Positions 17,347 through 27,893 are shown, counted from the first letter of the stretch. The stretch is 64,000 nucleotides of DNA from an uncultured Lachnospiraceae bacterium (GCA_934320895.1 CAKRFY010000013.1:1-64000), one strand, 5' to 3'. Numbers and translations are program-made. The notes: generated by a model from the letters alone, not told the origin.

Positions 17347-17625
17347 TTATTTTTTCCACGGATTATCTCCATATTTTATCATATCGTAAAAATAATATTC
17401 CTGAGCCCCAGCATTACTTGCTATTTCCTTTTCATATTCATAATTGGCTTTGATTGCTTTTAAAACCTGCTGTTTTTTAGTATCATCCATCTGTTCATAT
17501 GTCTTTTCAATCGATATAAGATACTCCTCCAAAACTATCTTGTGATAATCTTCATCTGCTTGAACCTGCTTTTTGTCTTCATTTGAATTTTCTTTCTTAA
17601 CTATCTCTTTCATATCTTTGGCCAT
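17347..17625 (-). CDS. Small hypothetical protein, possibly a gene remnant
   Basis: I do not recognise this. From Met at 17625 the product has 92 residues, is highly charged (MAKDMKEIVKKENSNEDKKQ) and strongly helical in the middle (YHKIVLEEYLISIEKTYEQM, VLKAIKANYEYEKEIAS), ending YYFYDMIKYGDNPWKK. No SD precedes this Met, and the frame stays open up to 17715, overlapping the truncated kinase on the other strand. It may be the 3' end of a longer gene whose front was lost at the same breakpoint that cut the kinase. Confidence 0.4.
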   Translation of the reverse strand: MAKDMKEIVKKENSNEDKKQVQADEDYHKIVLEEYLISIEKTYEQMDDTKKQQVLKAIKANYEYEKEIASNAGAQEYYFYDMIKYGDNPWKK

Positions 17626-17644
17626 ATAAACAGAAGCTGCTTTT

Positions 17645-18112
17645 GTGCATGATATAGAACAAACCCACCTGTCAACAAACACTGGTAATCTAGTAATAGA
17701 TGCATTTATCAGCAATCATATGTCCATCGCACATAATGAAAACATAAATTTTAATACTGATATCCAATCCATTTCTGGTAGTCTGCCTATATCCGATTAT
17801 GACTTTTCAATTATACTAGGAAACCTTCTGGATAACTCATTAAATGCCTGTCGAAAGATATCTTGTTCTTTTCCAAGACAGATTTCCGTGACCTTATTCA
17901 CCACTGAATTAGAATTTGTAATACATATATCCAACACGACCTTCAAAGAGGATAAATGTTTAAATACAGAATATGAACAACTTTACCACGGCTATGGTCA
18001 GAAAAATATTGCCAAAATAGTACAAAAATACAGTGGCGTTTATACAAATTATACTGAAAATAACTGGTATCACTCCATTATCAGTATTCCTCTTGTAGTT
18101 CCCCAAACATAA
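17645..18112 (+). pseudogene. 5'-truncated GHKL (AgrC-type) sensor histidine kinase
   Basis: 155 codons covering only the end of a GHKL kinase: the linker STNTGNLVIDAFISNHMSIA, the N-box ILGNLLDNSLNACRKI and the G-box YHGYGQKNIAKIVQKYSG. The same landmarks occur in the intact kinase at 60.3-61.6 kb (DTNNAIVNAILNEK, LLSNLLNNAIEACNK, NHGIGINNIIRVIEKYDG). No TM region, no phospho-accepting His and no convincing SD are present, so the front half has been lost. It cannot signal alone. Confidence 0.75.
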
Positions 18113-18158
18113 TATTCCTTATGTTAAATTTACCTATAACATAAAATTAGTGTACACA

Positions 18159-18212
18159 AAACAAGCAGGAAAAATCTTTTCTTTTATCCACAAAATTTTC
18201 TCCTGCTTGTTT
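18159..18212 (-). terminator. Terminator of the ATP synthase operon
   Basis: AAACAAGCAGGA (18159-18170) pairs with TCCTGCTTGTTT (18201-18212). It lies downstream of atpC, and the minus strand continues through a T-rich stretch. Confidence 0.7.
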
Positions 18213-18300
18213 ATCAATGTAAACATACACATTATCTATTCATATTTAATTGTTATCCACCTATAACTTACAATAAATACTATATCTATACAATATATTT

Positions 18301-18714
18301 TTATTTCTTTGCACTTGCCACCTTGATACGTGCCATTGCTCTTGCAAGTGAAGCTCTGGAATGATAATACTCACGAATACTCTGTTTCTGACGCATCTGT
18401 TCCTCGGCTCTCTCTTTCGCTTCCTGAGCTCTCGCCATATCTATTTCCTCCGGATGCTCTGCCGTTTCCACAAGCAGAGTCACACGGTTATTCATTATCT
18501 CGACAAGTCCCATTCCTACAACAGCTTCCTGCCACTCGCTCTCGCCTTCCGGTTTAAAACGCATATCTCCACGGTTAATGGCAATTACCATATTTTCATG
18601 GTGGGCAAGAATCTCTTTTTCTCCGTCAAATTCTGGTACTACTACGGACTCACATTTTCCTGAGAAAAATACTCTGTTTGCAGATATAACCTTTAAATAA
18701 AACGAATTAGCCAT
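18301..18714 (-). CDS. atpC: F1 ATP synthase subunit epsilon
   Basis: 137 residues, the usual length. FYLKVISANRVFFSGKCESV and the loop GEKEILAHHENMVIAINRG mark the N-terminal beta sandwich; the C-terminal helical hairpin (AQEAKERAEEQMRQ...SRASLARAMARIKVA) is the regulatory arm. It couples the gamma rotor to the c-ring and damps hydrolysis. It is the last gene of the operon, separated from atpD by a 128-base structured gap, unusually long for this pair. Confidence 0.96.
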   Translation of the reverse strand: MANSFYLKVISANRVFFSGKCESVVVPEFDGEKEILAHHENMVIAINRGDMRFKPEGESEWQEAVVGMGLVEIMNNRVTLLVETAEHPEEIDMARAQEAKERAEEQMRQKQSIREYYHSRASLARAMARIKVASAKK

Positions 18715-18729
18715 ATTCCCTCATTTCTG

Positions 18730-18829
18730 GTTACTGTTCACACATACGGTGCGACCAGCAACGATTACACCCCATAAAGATATGCATCCTTTGATGCCTA
18801 AGGGTGTAATCCTGCAAATAAACAGTAAC
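18730..18829 (-). other. Nested inverted repeat in the atpD-atpC gap
   Basis: Three concentric stems: GTTACTGTT (18730-18738) with AACAGTAAC (18821-18829); GATTACACCC (18763-18772) with GGGTGTAATC (18802-18811); GCATC (18784-18788) with GATGC (18793-18797) around CTTT. No T-run follows, so this is probably an RNA structure within the operon transcript rather than a terminator. It could control atpC translation or mark an RNase processing site. Confidence 0.65.
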
Positions 18830-18842
18830 TTAATACTTTTGT

Positions 18843-20252
<1,410 letters not shown>

Positions 20253-21155
20253 TTATCTTCTTTTTTTGCGTTTCTGTGCCTTTGCTCCAGCTATTACCTC
20301 TGTTATCTCCTGTGTAATAGCTGCCTGTCTGGCACGATTATATAAAATATCCAATTCATGCAACATATCCTTTGCACTGTTTGTCGCATTTTCCATTGCC
20401 ATCATTCGCGCGTTCTGCTCACACGAAAATGCTTCAACAAGCGCGCCATATACGAAACCTACCAGATAGTCAGGAACTATTCTATCCATAACTGCTTCTG
20501 CTGAAGGAACAAGCGCAAGTTCCTCCCTCGGTGCATCCACCGGAATATGCATTGAAGTAAAGTCTGCTCTCTTCAATGGAAGGAGCTGTTTTATCTCAAC
20601 TTCCTCCGCAACCGCATTCACCATGGCTGTGTAAATGATGTATATTTCATCAAGTTTTCCCTCATGATACTGCTGCAAAAGTTCCCCTGATATATTTCTT
20701 GCTCTATTAAGAGAAGGATTCTGAACAGTGTAGTGGAACTGTTTATCAATATGCACCCCTTGCTGTTCAAAATAATGTCTTCCAAGTTCTCCAAGAACAA
20801 ACAGTTTATTGTTTGGATGAGTCTGAAGATGCTCGTAGGCTGCTTTCATGATATTGTGGTTATAAGAACCTGCAAGTCCTTTATCCGCTGTAACTACAAT
20901 ATAACCCACACGCTTTTCTTCCGGCTTTTTTTCTACGGCTGAATCGGATTCAAAATATATATCTTCAAGTTCAGGCAAATGTCTTAAGATACGACTCATC
21001 TCCGACTGTAAAGCAAAGAAATATGGTTCTGTATCTGCAAGCATTTTCTTTGACTTTTTAAGCTTAGAAGTGGAAATCATATACATGGCATTTGTGATTT
21101 TTAATGTGTCCTGAATGCTTCGCATTCTATCCTGAATCTCTTTAATATTTGCCAT
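20253..21155 (-). CDS. atpG: F1 ATP synthase subunit gamma
   Basis: 300 residues. The central rotor shaft begins MANIKEIQDRMRSIQDTLKI and ends LDILYNRARQAAITQEITEV, the two coiled-coil arms; ITSDRGL is represented by VTADKGLAGSYNHNIMKA. The ATG at 21155 has GGAGG upstream; the frame is open further, into the atpA end, but without an SD. It lies 12 bases upstream of atpD and 16 downstream of atpA. Confidence 0.97.
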   Translation of the reverse strand: MANIKEIQDRMRSIQDTLKITNAMYMISTSKLKKSKKMLADTEPYFFALQSEMSRILRHLPELEDIYFESDSAVEKKPEEKRVGYIVVTADKGLAGSYNHNIMKAAYEHLQTHPNNKLFVLGELGRHYFEQQGVHIDKQFHYTVQNPSLNRARNISGELLQQYHEGKLDEIYIIYTAMVNAVAEEVEIKQLLPLKRADFTSMHIPVDAPREELALVPSAEAVMDRIVPDYLVGFVYGALVEAFSCEQNARMMAMENATNSAKDMLHELDILYNRARQAAITQEITEVIAGAKAQKRKKRR

Positions 21156-21171
21156 AAATATTCCTCCGGTT

Positions 21172-22674
21172 CTATTTAGACATTTCCTTTCCCAACTCAA
21201 CGATCTTATTTATCATCTCGTCAGAAATCACTTTCTTATCATCTATCTCTTTGCCAATCTCAGGATGTTTTGTATCAAACTGTGCCAAAATATCCATCTG
21301 AAGTTTCTTTACATTTTTCTTTCCAACTTTATCAAATACTCCTGCATTTGCAAGACAAAGTGTGATAACCTGCTTATGAAGACTAAGCTGGCTGCAAAGT
21401 GGCTGTTTAAGAAGCTCCATAAGTGCTTCACCATGATCAAGCTGTGCCTTTGTAGCACTGTCAAGGTCAGAAGAAAACTGTGTGAATACTTCCATTTCCC
21501 TGTACTGTGCAAGATCAATACGAATACTTCCTGCAACTTTCTTCATTGCCTTTGTCTGTGCAGCACCACCTACACGTGATACTGACAAGCCGACATTTAC
21601 GGCAGGACGCATACCTGAGAAGAAAAGGTTGCTCTCAAGGAATATCTGTCCGTCTGTGATAGAGATAACATTTGTAGGAATATACGCTGATACATCTCCT
21701 GCCTGTGTCTCTATGATCGGAAGTGCTGTTATTGAACCTCCACCTAGTTCATCACTAAGTCTGCTTGATCTCTCAAGAAGTCTTGAATGAAGATAGAATA
21801 CATCACCAGGATAAGCCTCACGACCTGGTGAACGTTCAAGCAAAAGTGAAATTGCTCTGTATGCCACGGCATGTTTTGAAAGATCATCATAAACTATCAA
21901 AACATCTTTTCCTTTATGCATGAAATACTCTGCAAGTGCTGTTCCAGCATATGGAGCGATATACTGTAATGATGCAGGATCACTTGCTGTAGATGAAACT
22001 ACTATGGAATAATCCATTGCATCATGTTTCTTTAATGTATTTACGATTTTTGCAACTGTTGAAGCTTTCTGTCCTATAGCGACATATACGCATATAACAT
22101 CTTTGCCTCTCTGATTGATTATCGTATCTGTAGCTATGGAAGTTTTACCTGTCTGTCTGTCACCGATTATAAGTTCTCGCTGACCTCTTCCTATAGGGAA
22201 CATTGAGTCAATTGAAAGAATACCTGTTTCAAGTGGTGTATCAACTGACTTTCTGTCTACGATACTTGGTGCTTCCTGTTCAACTGGGAAATAATCATCT
22301 TCCTTTATATCTCCCTCTCCATCAATAGGTTCACCTAATGCATTTACAACTCTTCCAAGGAATGCATCTCCAACAGGAATACCAGCCTTTTTCTTTGTTC
22401 TTACAACTTTTGTTCCTTCTTTGATGCCAAGATCACTACCGAAAAGGATACATCCGATTTCATTCTGTCTGATATCCTGAACCATTCCCTTGACACCATT
22501 TTCAAAAGTTACGATCTCACCATACATTGCATGGTCTATACCATATATTGTTGCGATTCCGTCACCAACCCAGATAACCTCTCCAGTTTCTCTTGCCGAA
22601 TCGTCCCAATCAAAATCTTCTATCTCTTTTTTAATTATAGATATGATATCTGTTGCGCTAATAGCTCCCAACAA
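21172..22674 (-). CDS. atpA: F1 ATP synthase subunit alpha
   Basis: 500 residues from the chosen TTG. The non-catalytic nucleotide-binding subunit has the P-loop [15 protein letters not shown] (about 172), [32 protein letters not shown] and the Arg-finger stretch [16 protein letters not shown]. The start is best placed at TTG 22674 (product [12 protein letters not shown]...), because GGGAGGTG, which contains the atpH stop, ends 3 bases upstream and the length then matches the family. The frame extends up to 22719 inside atpH, which I consider untranslated. Confidence 0.96.
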   Translation of the reverse strand: MLGAISATDIISIIKKEIEDFDWDDSARETGEVIWVGDGIATIYGIDHAMYGEIVTFENGVKGMVQDIRQNEIGCILFGSDLGIKEGTKVVRTKKKAGIPVGDAFLGRVVNALGEPIDGEGDIKEDDYFPVEQEAPSIVDRKSVDTPLETGILSIDSMFPIGRGQRELIIGDRQTGKTSIATDTIINQRGKDVICVYVAIGQKASTVAKIVNTLKKHDAMDYSIVVSSTASDPASLQYIAPYAGTALAEYFMHKGKDVLIVYDDLSKHAVAYRAISLLLERSPGREAYPGDVFYLHSRLLERSSRLSDELGGGSITALPIIETQAGDVSAYIPTNVISITDGQIFLESNLFFSGMRPAVNVGLSVSRVGGAAQTKAMKKVAGSIRIDLAQYREMEVFTQFSSDLDSATKAQLDHGEALMELLKQPLCSQLSLHKQVITLCLANAGVFDKVGKKNVKKLQMDILAQFDTKHPEIGKEIDDKKVISDEMINKIVELGKEMSK

Positions 22675-22676
22675 AT

Positions 22677-23195
22677 TCACCTCCCAGTCATTTTTCGTTC
22701 CAGCTGGCTTAACCGCCATGTGAAACTCTTATCATATTCTTCCATCTTTGTCTTAACTACATATCCGCCAAGTAACGAAGCATCCACATTCTCAGATAAT
22801 TCAATGGTGTATTCCGGATATTTCTTTTTAATATCATCTTTTATACCAGCTATCTCATCCTGCGACATTTCTTTTGCACTTGTTACTGTGGCGCGAAGAA
22901 TGTGATTTTTTTCGTCCCAATATTCACGGTAAGCCTTGAAAATATCACTAAGTTCATCGGCATTACCGACTTTGCACATTTCCTTTATGAAATTTGCGAT
23001 TACGGACGAAAGTTTTGCTTTTTGGAAAATATCATCAATCACTTTTTCCTTCTTGTCAAGACTGACAACAGGACATTCCAAAACCTCTTTCAGAACAGGT
23101 GTAAGTGACAATATATCCTCAGCATCATTTACATCTTTTCTGTCAACCGACAGATCGTACAAAACCTTTGCACTATTTACTGCTGTCTGCGTCAC
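22677..23195 (-). CDS. atpH: F1Fo ATP synthase subunit delta
   Basis: About 172 residues. It is the peripheral-stalk cap joining F1 to subunit b. The helical N-domain ([36 protein letters not shown]) and the C-terminal [33 protein letters not shown] fit the family. GTG 23195 gives the usual MTQ... start with AGGTGA upstream; GTG 23204 is an alternative. Both overlap the end of atpF, indicating translational coupling. Confidence 0.94.
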   Translation of the reverse strand: MTQTAVNSAKVLYDLSVDRKDVNDAEDILSLTPVLKEVLECPVVSLDKKEKVIDDIFQKAKLSSVIANFIKEMCKVGNADELSDIFKAYREYWDEKNHILRATVTSAKEMSQDEIAGIKDDIKKKYPEYTIELSENVDASLLGGYVVKTKMEEYDKSFTWRLSQLERKMTGR

Positions 23196-23625
23196 GGCTA
23201 TCACCTGTCTCTAAAATTTTTCTTGCTGCGACAACGGCGAGTTTTGCAATCTCTGCCTGTGTTGCCTGCATTGCTTTTTCATGCTGAGCCTCGATATCTC
23301 TCTTGGCTTTCTCTTTCAAGCGTTCTGTCTCAACCCTGATATCTTCCATCTGGGAGTTATAAGCCTCATCAGCACGCTCCTTAGCATCTGCTAATATCTG
23401 GTCAGCCTCTGTCTTTGCTGTCTTGATCTTATCATGATATTCTTTTTTAAGTTTTGCAGCCTCATCTTCTGCATTCTTTGCACTCTTAAACTGATTATTT
23501 ATCATTTCCTCACGTGCATTGATGACATTCATAACAGGCTGGAATAAGAACTTTTTGAATATCGCATATATGACAAGCAGATTAACGACTGTCCATAAAA
23601 TATTCCATGGGTTTATACTTAACAT
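23173..23625 (-). CDS. atpF: Fo ATP synthase subunit b
   Basis: 150 residues. A single TM helix (MLSINPWNILWTVVNLLVIY) is followed by a long charged coiled coil (NAEDEAAKLKKEYHDKIKTA...ERLKEKAKRDIEAQHEKAMQ) forming the stator stalk. The ATG at 23625 has AAGGA upstream; the frame opens seven codons earlier without an SD. Only one b gene is present, so a homodimer is expected. Confidence 0.95.
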   Translation of the reverse strand: MLSINPWNILWTVVNLLVIYAIFKKFLFQPVMNVINAREEMINNQFKSAKNAEDEAAKLKKEYHDKIKTAKTEADQILADAKERADEAYNSQMEDIRVETERLKEKAKRDIEAQHEKAMQATQAEIAKLAVVAARKILETGDSRDADSSK

Positions 23626-23730
23626 ATATTGTCCTTCTTTCAACAATCCATTAAAAAAACATAATCTGTATCAACAATATGGTTATTGTCTGCACATTTC
23701 ACAGACAATAACTTATGGTCAATGTTTATC

Positions 23731-23961
23731 TTATTTAAGAAGTAAGATGATAAGAAGTGCGATAACGAAACCATAAATAGCTGTTGCCTCGGCAAGTGCA
23801 CAACCTAAAAGAAGTGAACTGCTGATCTTTCCTGATGCTTCTGGCTGTCTTGCAATAGCATCTACTGCTGAAGATGTTGCTTTACCGATACCAAGACCTG
23901 CTCCGATACCTGTTAAAACTGCGATTCCTGCTCCGATTGCTACTAATAATGATGTTGTCAT
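23731..23961 (-). CDS. atpE: Fo ATP synthase subunit c
   Basis: 76 residues, two TM helices forming the c-ring. [20 protein letters not shown] is helix 1 with the Gly-rich packing face, the polar loop is [12 protein letters not shown], and the ion-binding carboxylate lies in [20 protein letters not shown]. The sequence around that Glu lacks the usual Gln-x-Ser-Thr signature of Na+ rings as I can judge it, so proton coupling is more likely but not certain. AAAGGAGA precedes the ATG. The hairpin array upstream (24008-24119) is likely to tune its expression, since c is needed at about ten copies per enzyme. Confidence 0.96.
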   Translation of the reverse strand: MTTSLLVAIGAGIAVLTGIGAGLGIGKATSSAVDAIARQPEASGKISSSLLLGCALAEATAIYGFVIALLIILLLK

Positions 23962-24007
23962 AATATTAATCTCCTTTTCTGTTTCTTAATCAATCTTTTC
24001 TAATTTT

Positions 24008-24119
24008 CTTGAACCTCCGTTCAAGTTAAAACTTGTCTTCTTGAACCTCCGTTCAAGTTAAAATCGTCTTCTTGAACCTCCGTTCAAGTTAAAATCGTCT
24101 TCTTGAACGGAAGTTCAAG
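24008..24119 (-). repeat. Four tandem hairpins between atpB and atpE
   Basis: Four units with a 31-32 base period: hairpins at 24008-24025, 24040-24057, 24071-24088 and 24102-24119, each with a perfect 7-bp stem CTTGAAC/GTTCAAG and a 4-base loop. On the transcribed strand the three hairpins nearest atpE show the loop GGAG (with the closing G, a GGAGG), while the first transcribed one shows TTCC. Linkers are 13 or 14 bases (AAGACGATTTTAA type). The atpE start lies 46 bases past the last hairpin and has its own SD. No T-runs are present, so they are not terminators. Confidence 0.9.
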
Positions 24120-24146
24120 AAGCATATATTCTGTTTCTCAAAAATC

Positions 24147-24839
24147 TCAATCCGTTTCTGTCGCTTCTTTTATAAATAATGCAGTTAAGAACACAAAGAC
24201 ATATGCCTGGATAAGGCCATCAAATATATCAAAGTACATACTGCAGAATGCCGGTAATACCGCCGGAACTACAAGTTTCAGAAGCTCCATGACTACGAAT
24301 GAACCAAGTACATTTCCAAATAGTCGCATACACAATGAAAGTGGCCTTATAAATATTTCCAATATATTTATTGGTAGTATAATAGGCATTGGTTCAGCAA
24401 AGCTCTTAAGCCATCCCTTTGTACCTTTCTGACGAATACCTGAAATCTCAATCAGAATAATACTCATCACTGCAAGTGCTATGGTGACATTCATATCTTT
24501 TGTCGGTGGTTTAAATCCCAAAAGACCAATAAGGTTTGCTATTCCTATATAAATAGCCACCGATGCAAGATACGGTATGTATGCAGTACCGTTTTCACCG
24601 ACTGTACCTTTAAAGAAATTGTACAGCCCACTCACTGCCGTTTCCAAAACAAGCTGTTTACGACTGGGATTTTCTATACTCAGGTTTTTGACAAGCAGAA
24701 CACACAATAAAAGAACTACCAGCATTATTATCCAGGTGACAACTACTGATTCATAAACAGGTATGCCACCAAAAATAGGAATTTTAAACACTGTTTCGCA
24801 GTTCAGTTCTTCCATCAAACTCTCTACCAGAGTATCCAC
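24147..24839 (-). CDS. atpB: Fo ATP synthase subunit a
   Basis: About 230 residues with five or six TM helices. The essential Arg of the half-channel is in FIRPLSLCMRLFGNVLGSFV; the C-terminal GLIQAYVFVFLTALFIKEAT is the usual last helix. GGAGGTGA ends 6 bases before GTG 24839 (product VDTLVESLMEELN...), which I prefer; ATG 24854 overlaps that SD, and the longer open frame to 24995 is AT-rich and unlikely to be coding. It is the first gene of the operon; no atpI or atpZ precedes it. It is divergent from ispE. Confidence 0.93.
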   Translation of the reverse strand: MDTLVESLMEELNCETVFKIPIFGGIPVYESVVVTWIIMLVVLLLCVLLVKNLSIENPSRKQLVLETAVSGLYNFFKGTVGENGTAYIPYLASVAIYIGIANLIGLLGFKPPTKDMNVTIALAVMSIILIEISGIRQKGTKGWLKSFAEPMPIILPINILEIFIRPLSLCMRLFGNVLGSFVVMELLKLVVPAVLPAFCSMYFDIFDGLIQAYVFVFLTALFIKEATETD

Positions 24840-25092
24840 AATATTCACCTCCATATCTCTTTTTCGGTTGCTATTATAACTATAGCTATTCAGATATGTA
24901 AAAAGTATTTTTAATATATGGGATATATGATTTTCATATATTAATTTATATCTTATTGTGTTATTATTACTATATATTAATTTTTTTGTAAACATCGTCT
25001 AAAGATCGATTTTTCCTACCTTAGCAGACTTTTATATGTTAAATTCAGGACAAAAAATACATAAAAAATTCTAGATTAAAAGGAGTAAAATT

Positions 25093-25962
25093 ATGGTAAA
25101 TATTTTAACAAAAAAAACACCTGCAAAAATAAATTTAACACTTGATGTAACTGGAAAACTAGAAAATGGTTATCACACTTTGTCAATGATAATGCAAAGT
25201 ATAGATGTGTGTGACGAATTATCATTTGAAAAAATAACTGATGAAAAAATTATTCTTTCCATGAATAAAGAACTTCCAGACAAAATACCCGTAGAAAAAA
25301 ATCTTGTATATAAAGCTGCAAAGCTTATGAAAGAAACTTTTGACATAAAAGGCGGATTTAAAATCCATCTTGAAAAAAATATTCCCGCCGCTGCCGGACT
25401 TGCTGGCGGAAGCTCCGACTGTGCCGCTACTCTCATAGGCATAAATGAACTTTGTAAACTTAATCTTGACACTGAAAGTCTATGTAAGATTGGAGTTAAA
25501 CTTGGTGCAGATGTTCCCTTTTGCATAAAAAAGGGAACAATGCTTGCCGAAGGGATTGGAGAAATACTAACACCTCTTTCTCCCTTGTCAGGTGTTCCTT
25601 TAGTGCTTATAAAGCCTAATATTTCTATAAGCACAGCATATGTGTACCAACACCTTAACCTAAATGGACTTGATCACCACCCAGATAATAAAGCCATGAT
25701 CTCATATATAGCTAATAAAGATATCAAAAAAATAGCCGATTCACTTTCAAATGTACTTGAGACAGTTACAGTCCCTGAAAATCCGATTATTGACGAACTT
25801 AAACATTATTTAACCGAAAACGGCGCAATTGGTTCCCTTATGAGCGGCAGTGGCCCTACAACATTTGGAATATTTGAGAATGTCGAAATAGCAAAAGAAG
25901 CATATGACAAAGCAAAGATTGCGTATCCTGAATGTGATGTTGTATTGTGCAAAACTATATAA
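25093..25962 (+). CDS. ispE: 4-diphosphocytidyl-2-C-methyl-D-erythritol kinase
   Basis: 289 residues. This GHMP kinase phosphorylates CDP-methylerythritol in the MEP route to isoprenoids. TPAKINLTLDVTGKLENGYH is the family start, PAAAGLAGGSSDCAATLIG the GHMP ATP-binding loop, and LMSGSGPTTFGIFE the C-terminal Gly-rich motif. AAAGGAGTAAAATT gives a good SD before the first codons. It is a single gene, divergent from the atp operon. Confidence 0.96.
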   Translation: MVNILTKKTPAKINLTLDVTGKLENGYHTLSMIMQSIDVCDELSFEKITDEKIILSMNKELPDKIPVEKNLVYKAAKLMKETFDIKGGFKIHLEKNIPAAAGLAGGSSDCAATLIGINELCKLNLDTESLCKIGVKLGADVPFCIKKGTMLAEGIGEILTPLSPLSGVPLVLIKPNISISTAYVYQHLNLNGLDHHPDNKAMISYIANKDIKKIADSLSNVLETVTVPENPIIDELKHYLTENGAIGSLMSGSGPTTFGIFENVEIAKEAYDKAKIAYPECDVVLCKTI

Positions 25963-26178
25963 TTAAATAACAGTTTTTGTTAACAAAATGTAAACTTTCC
26001 TATTATAATATGTAAACACAAATATTACTAAACATGTATACTAATATAAAAGCCATGTACTGACGATATAAATATTAAGAGAAGCCGTTCACATTTTAAT
26101 ATATACGGCTTACAGGCAACTAACTATGTTTAATACGTTAAAAAGGATTTTAACGCACAAGAAAAAGGAGGTTTATTT

Positions 26179-26853
26179 ATGAGTTTAGATGCAATTTCTT
26201 CATCAGTAAATACATACAGTGCAACAAATACAAAAAAAACTGATGATACAAAACAGAAAGAATCTACTACAAGCACAACAAAAAAAGATACTTCTTCTAC
26301 AGACACGACGAAAAACAGCGGTGCTGTTTATGAAAAAAGTGATAATAAAAAAACTGACAGTGCAAACCAGATTTATAATAAGGATGCAATAATATCAAAG
26401 CTTAAAGCTGACCAGCAGTCACGCCTGCAGTCTATGCAGAGCCTTGTTGAAAACCTTTTAAACAAGCAAAAAGGAACTTTCGATATTGCAAATCTTCTCA
26501 AAAAAGATGATGTTTCAGGTCTTAATCTTTCAGCTACATTTGAAGCTGCTGCCAAGAATGCCGATCCTGATACAATCAAAGCAGCACAGGAAAGCATCTC
26601 AGAAGATGGTTACTGGGGTGTAAACAAAACATCAGACAGACTTGTAAGTATGGCTATCGCCCTCTCAGGAGGAGATACGAGTAAAGCAGATGAGATGATG
26701 GCAGCAATCCAGAAAGGTTATGACAGAGCAACGTCCGCATGGGGAAAAGAGCTTCCTGACATCTGCAAAAATACACTTGAAGCAACTAAGCAAAAAATGG
26801 ATGATTGGAAAAACGGCAAGACTACAGCTAAAGATTACTCTGACCTTCAGTAG
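26179..26853 (+). CDS. Hypothetical protein with a Ser/Thr/Lys-rich head (DUF5610-like tail)
   Basis: 224 residues, no signal or TM. The first 70 residues are low complexity (Thr, Lys, Ser, Asp). The rest is helical: DAIISKLKADQQSRLQSMQS, then EDGYWGVNKTSDRLVSMAIA, LSGGDTSKADEMMAAIQKGY and WGKELPDICKNTLEATKQKM. This WGV...ALSGGD...GYxxA...LPxI pattern recurs in proteins of Clostridia, Bacilli and Proteobacteria grouped, as I recall, near DUF5610; the assignment is from memory. The function is unknown. AAGGAGG precedes the ATG, and a CGTTAAAA/TTTTAACG hairpin lies just upstream of it. A terminator follows. Confidence 0.6.
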   Translation: MSLDAISSSVNTYSATNTKKTDDTKQKESTTSTTKKDTSSTDTTKNSGAVYEKSDNKKTDSANQIYNKDAIISKLKADQQSRLQSMQSLVENLLNKQKGTFDIANLLKKDDVSGLNLSATFEAAAKNADPDTIKAAQESISEDGYWGVNKTSDRLVSMAIALSGGDTSKADEMMAAIQKGYDRATSAWGKELPDICKNTLEATKQKMDDWKNGKTTAKDYSDLQ

Positions 26854-26877
26854 CCAGAGACCACTTTTTTAAAATGC

Positions 26878-26921
26878 AAAGGACAAAGATGTCTATCACA
26901 AAAGATAATCTTTGTCCTTCT
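26878..26921 (+). terminator. Intrinsic terminator
   Basis: AAGGACAAAGAT (26879-26890) pairs with ATCTTTGTCCTT (26908-26919). It separates the hypothetical gene from the YitT gene. Confidence 0.75.
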
Positions 26922-26947
26922 TACATTTACATGAAATGAGGGACTAT

Positions 26948-27799
26948 ATGACAAATAAACTAAAAATTCTTATAGAATTTATCATGCTGACAGCCGGTTC
27001 AGTAATAGCAGCTTTTGCCATAGAAGAATTTCTTGTACCAAACACTATACTTGACGGTGGCATTATTGGAATCGGTATTATGATAAACAATCTTACAAAA
27101 CTTCCACTCAGTATACTAACTATCGTACTTAACATTCCATTTCTTTTCTTCGGCCTACATAAAATTGGCAAGATATTCATTATAAAATCAGCATATTGCA
27201 TGATTATATTTTCACTTTTTGTATCATTATTTGCACCATGGGCAAATGCAACTGATGAGACTTTTCTTGCTGTCTGTTATGGCGGAGTTATTCTTGGCAT
27301 CGGTGTTGGTACTATCATAAAATTTGGCGGATGTCTTGATGGAACTGAAGCTGTTGCAATTATTCTGAACAGAAAACTTGGTCTTGCCGTAGGGCAGATG
27401 GTTCTTATAATGAATCTTGTCATCTATTCCGCAGCCGGCATTCTCTTTGGCACCGACAGAGCCATGTACAGCCTTCTGACCTACTTTATAACTTCAAAAA
27501 TACTTGATGTTGTTGAAAACGGTTTTAATCAGGCTAAGGCCGCAACTATTATCACAAATGATGCAAAAGAGATATCAGATAAAATATATCAAAATCTGGG
27601 AAGAACAGTCACAATTATGGAGGGAGAGGGTCTTGTAAGTGGCAAAAAAGTTGTACTTTACTGTGTACTGACACGTTTTGAATTAAGAGAACTGACAAAT
27701 ATAATCAACTCTGTCGATACATCAGCTTTTGTTTCTATAACAGATGTGTCTGAGATAATAGGAAATCATATCAAAAAATCACAGTTTCCTTTAAAATAA
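26948..27799 (+). CDS. YitT family membrane protein (DUF161 + DUF2179)
   Basis: 283 residues. Five or six TM helices in the first 190 residues, with IEEFLVPNTILDGGIIGIGI and IIKFGGCLDGTEAVAIILNR as the conserved DUF161 motifs, are followed by a cytoplasmic DUF2179 domain (KAATIITNDAKEISDKIYQN, RTVTIMEGEGLVSGKKVVLY). The transported or sensed molecule is unknown. The ATG at 26948 has GAGGG six bases upstream; two earlier Met codons lack one. Confidence 0.9.
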   Translation: MTNKLKILIEFIMLTAGSVIAAFAIEEFLVPNTILDGGIIGIGIMINNLTKLPLSILTIVLNIPFLFFGLHKIGKIFIIKSAYCMIIFSLFVSLFAPWANATDETFLAVCYGGVILGIGVGTIIKFGGCLDGTEAVAIILNRKLGLAVGQMVLIMNLVIYSAAGILFGTDRAMYSLLTYFITSKILDVVENGFNQAKAATIITNDAKEISDKIYQNLGRTVTIMEGEGLVSGKKVVLYCVLTRFELRELTNIINSVDTSAFVSITDVSEIIGNHIKKSQFPLK

Positions 27800-27832
27800 A
27801 AAACAAAACATAAGTGTCATATTTACATTTAT

Positions 27833-27872
27833 TTGACTTTAACTAACACAATGACTTATAATACAGTCATTG
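27833..27872 (+). promoter_or_regulatory. Promoter with an operator spanning the -10 box
   Basis: TTGACT (27833-27838), 18 bases, TATAAT (27857-27862). A perfect 8-bp inverted repeat, CAATGACT (27849-27856) and AGTCATTG (27865-27872), brackets the -10 hexamer, ideal for a repressor that blocks polymerase. The start codon is at 27894. Confidence 0.7.
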
Positions 27873-27893
27873 CAAGCAAAAAGGAGGACGCAA

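Noticed and set aside
24008..24119. CRISPR-like array
   Set aside because: The linkers are nearly identical 13-14 mers, not unique spacers, and it lies inside an operon without cas genes.
27800..27893. Riboswitch upstream of the binding-protein gene
   Set aside because: The TATAAT box ends only about 30 bases before the ATG, leaving no room for an aptamer.
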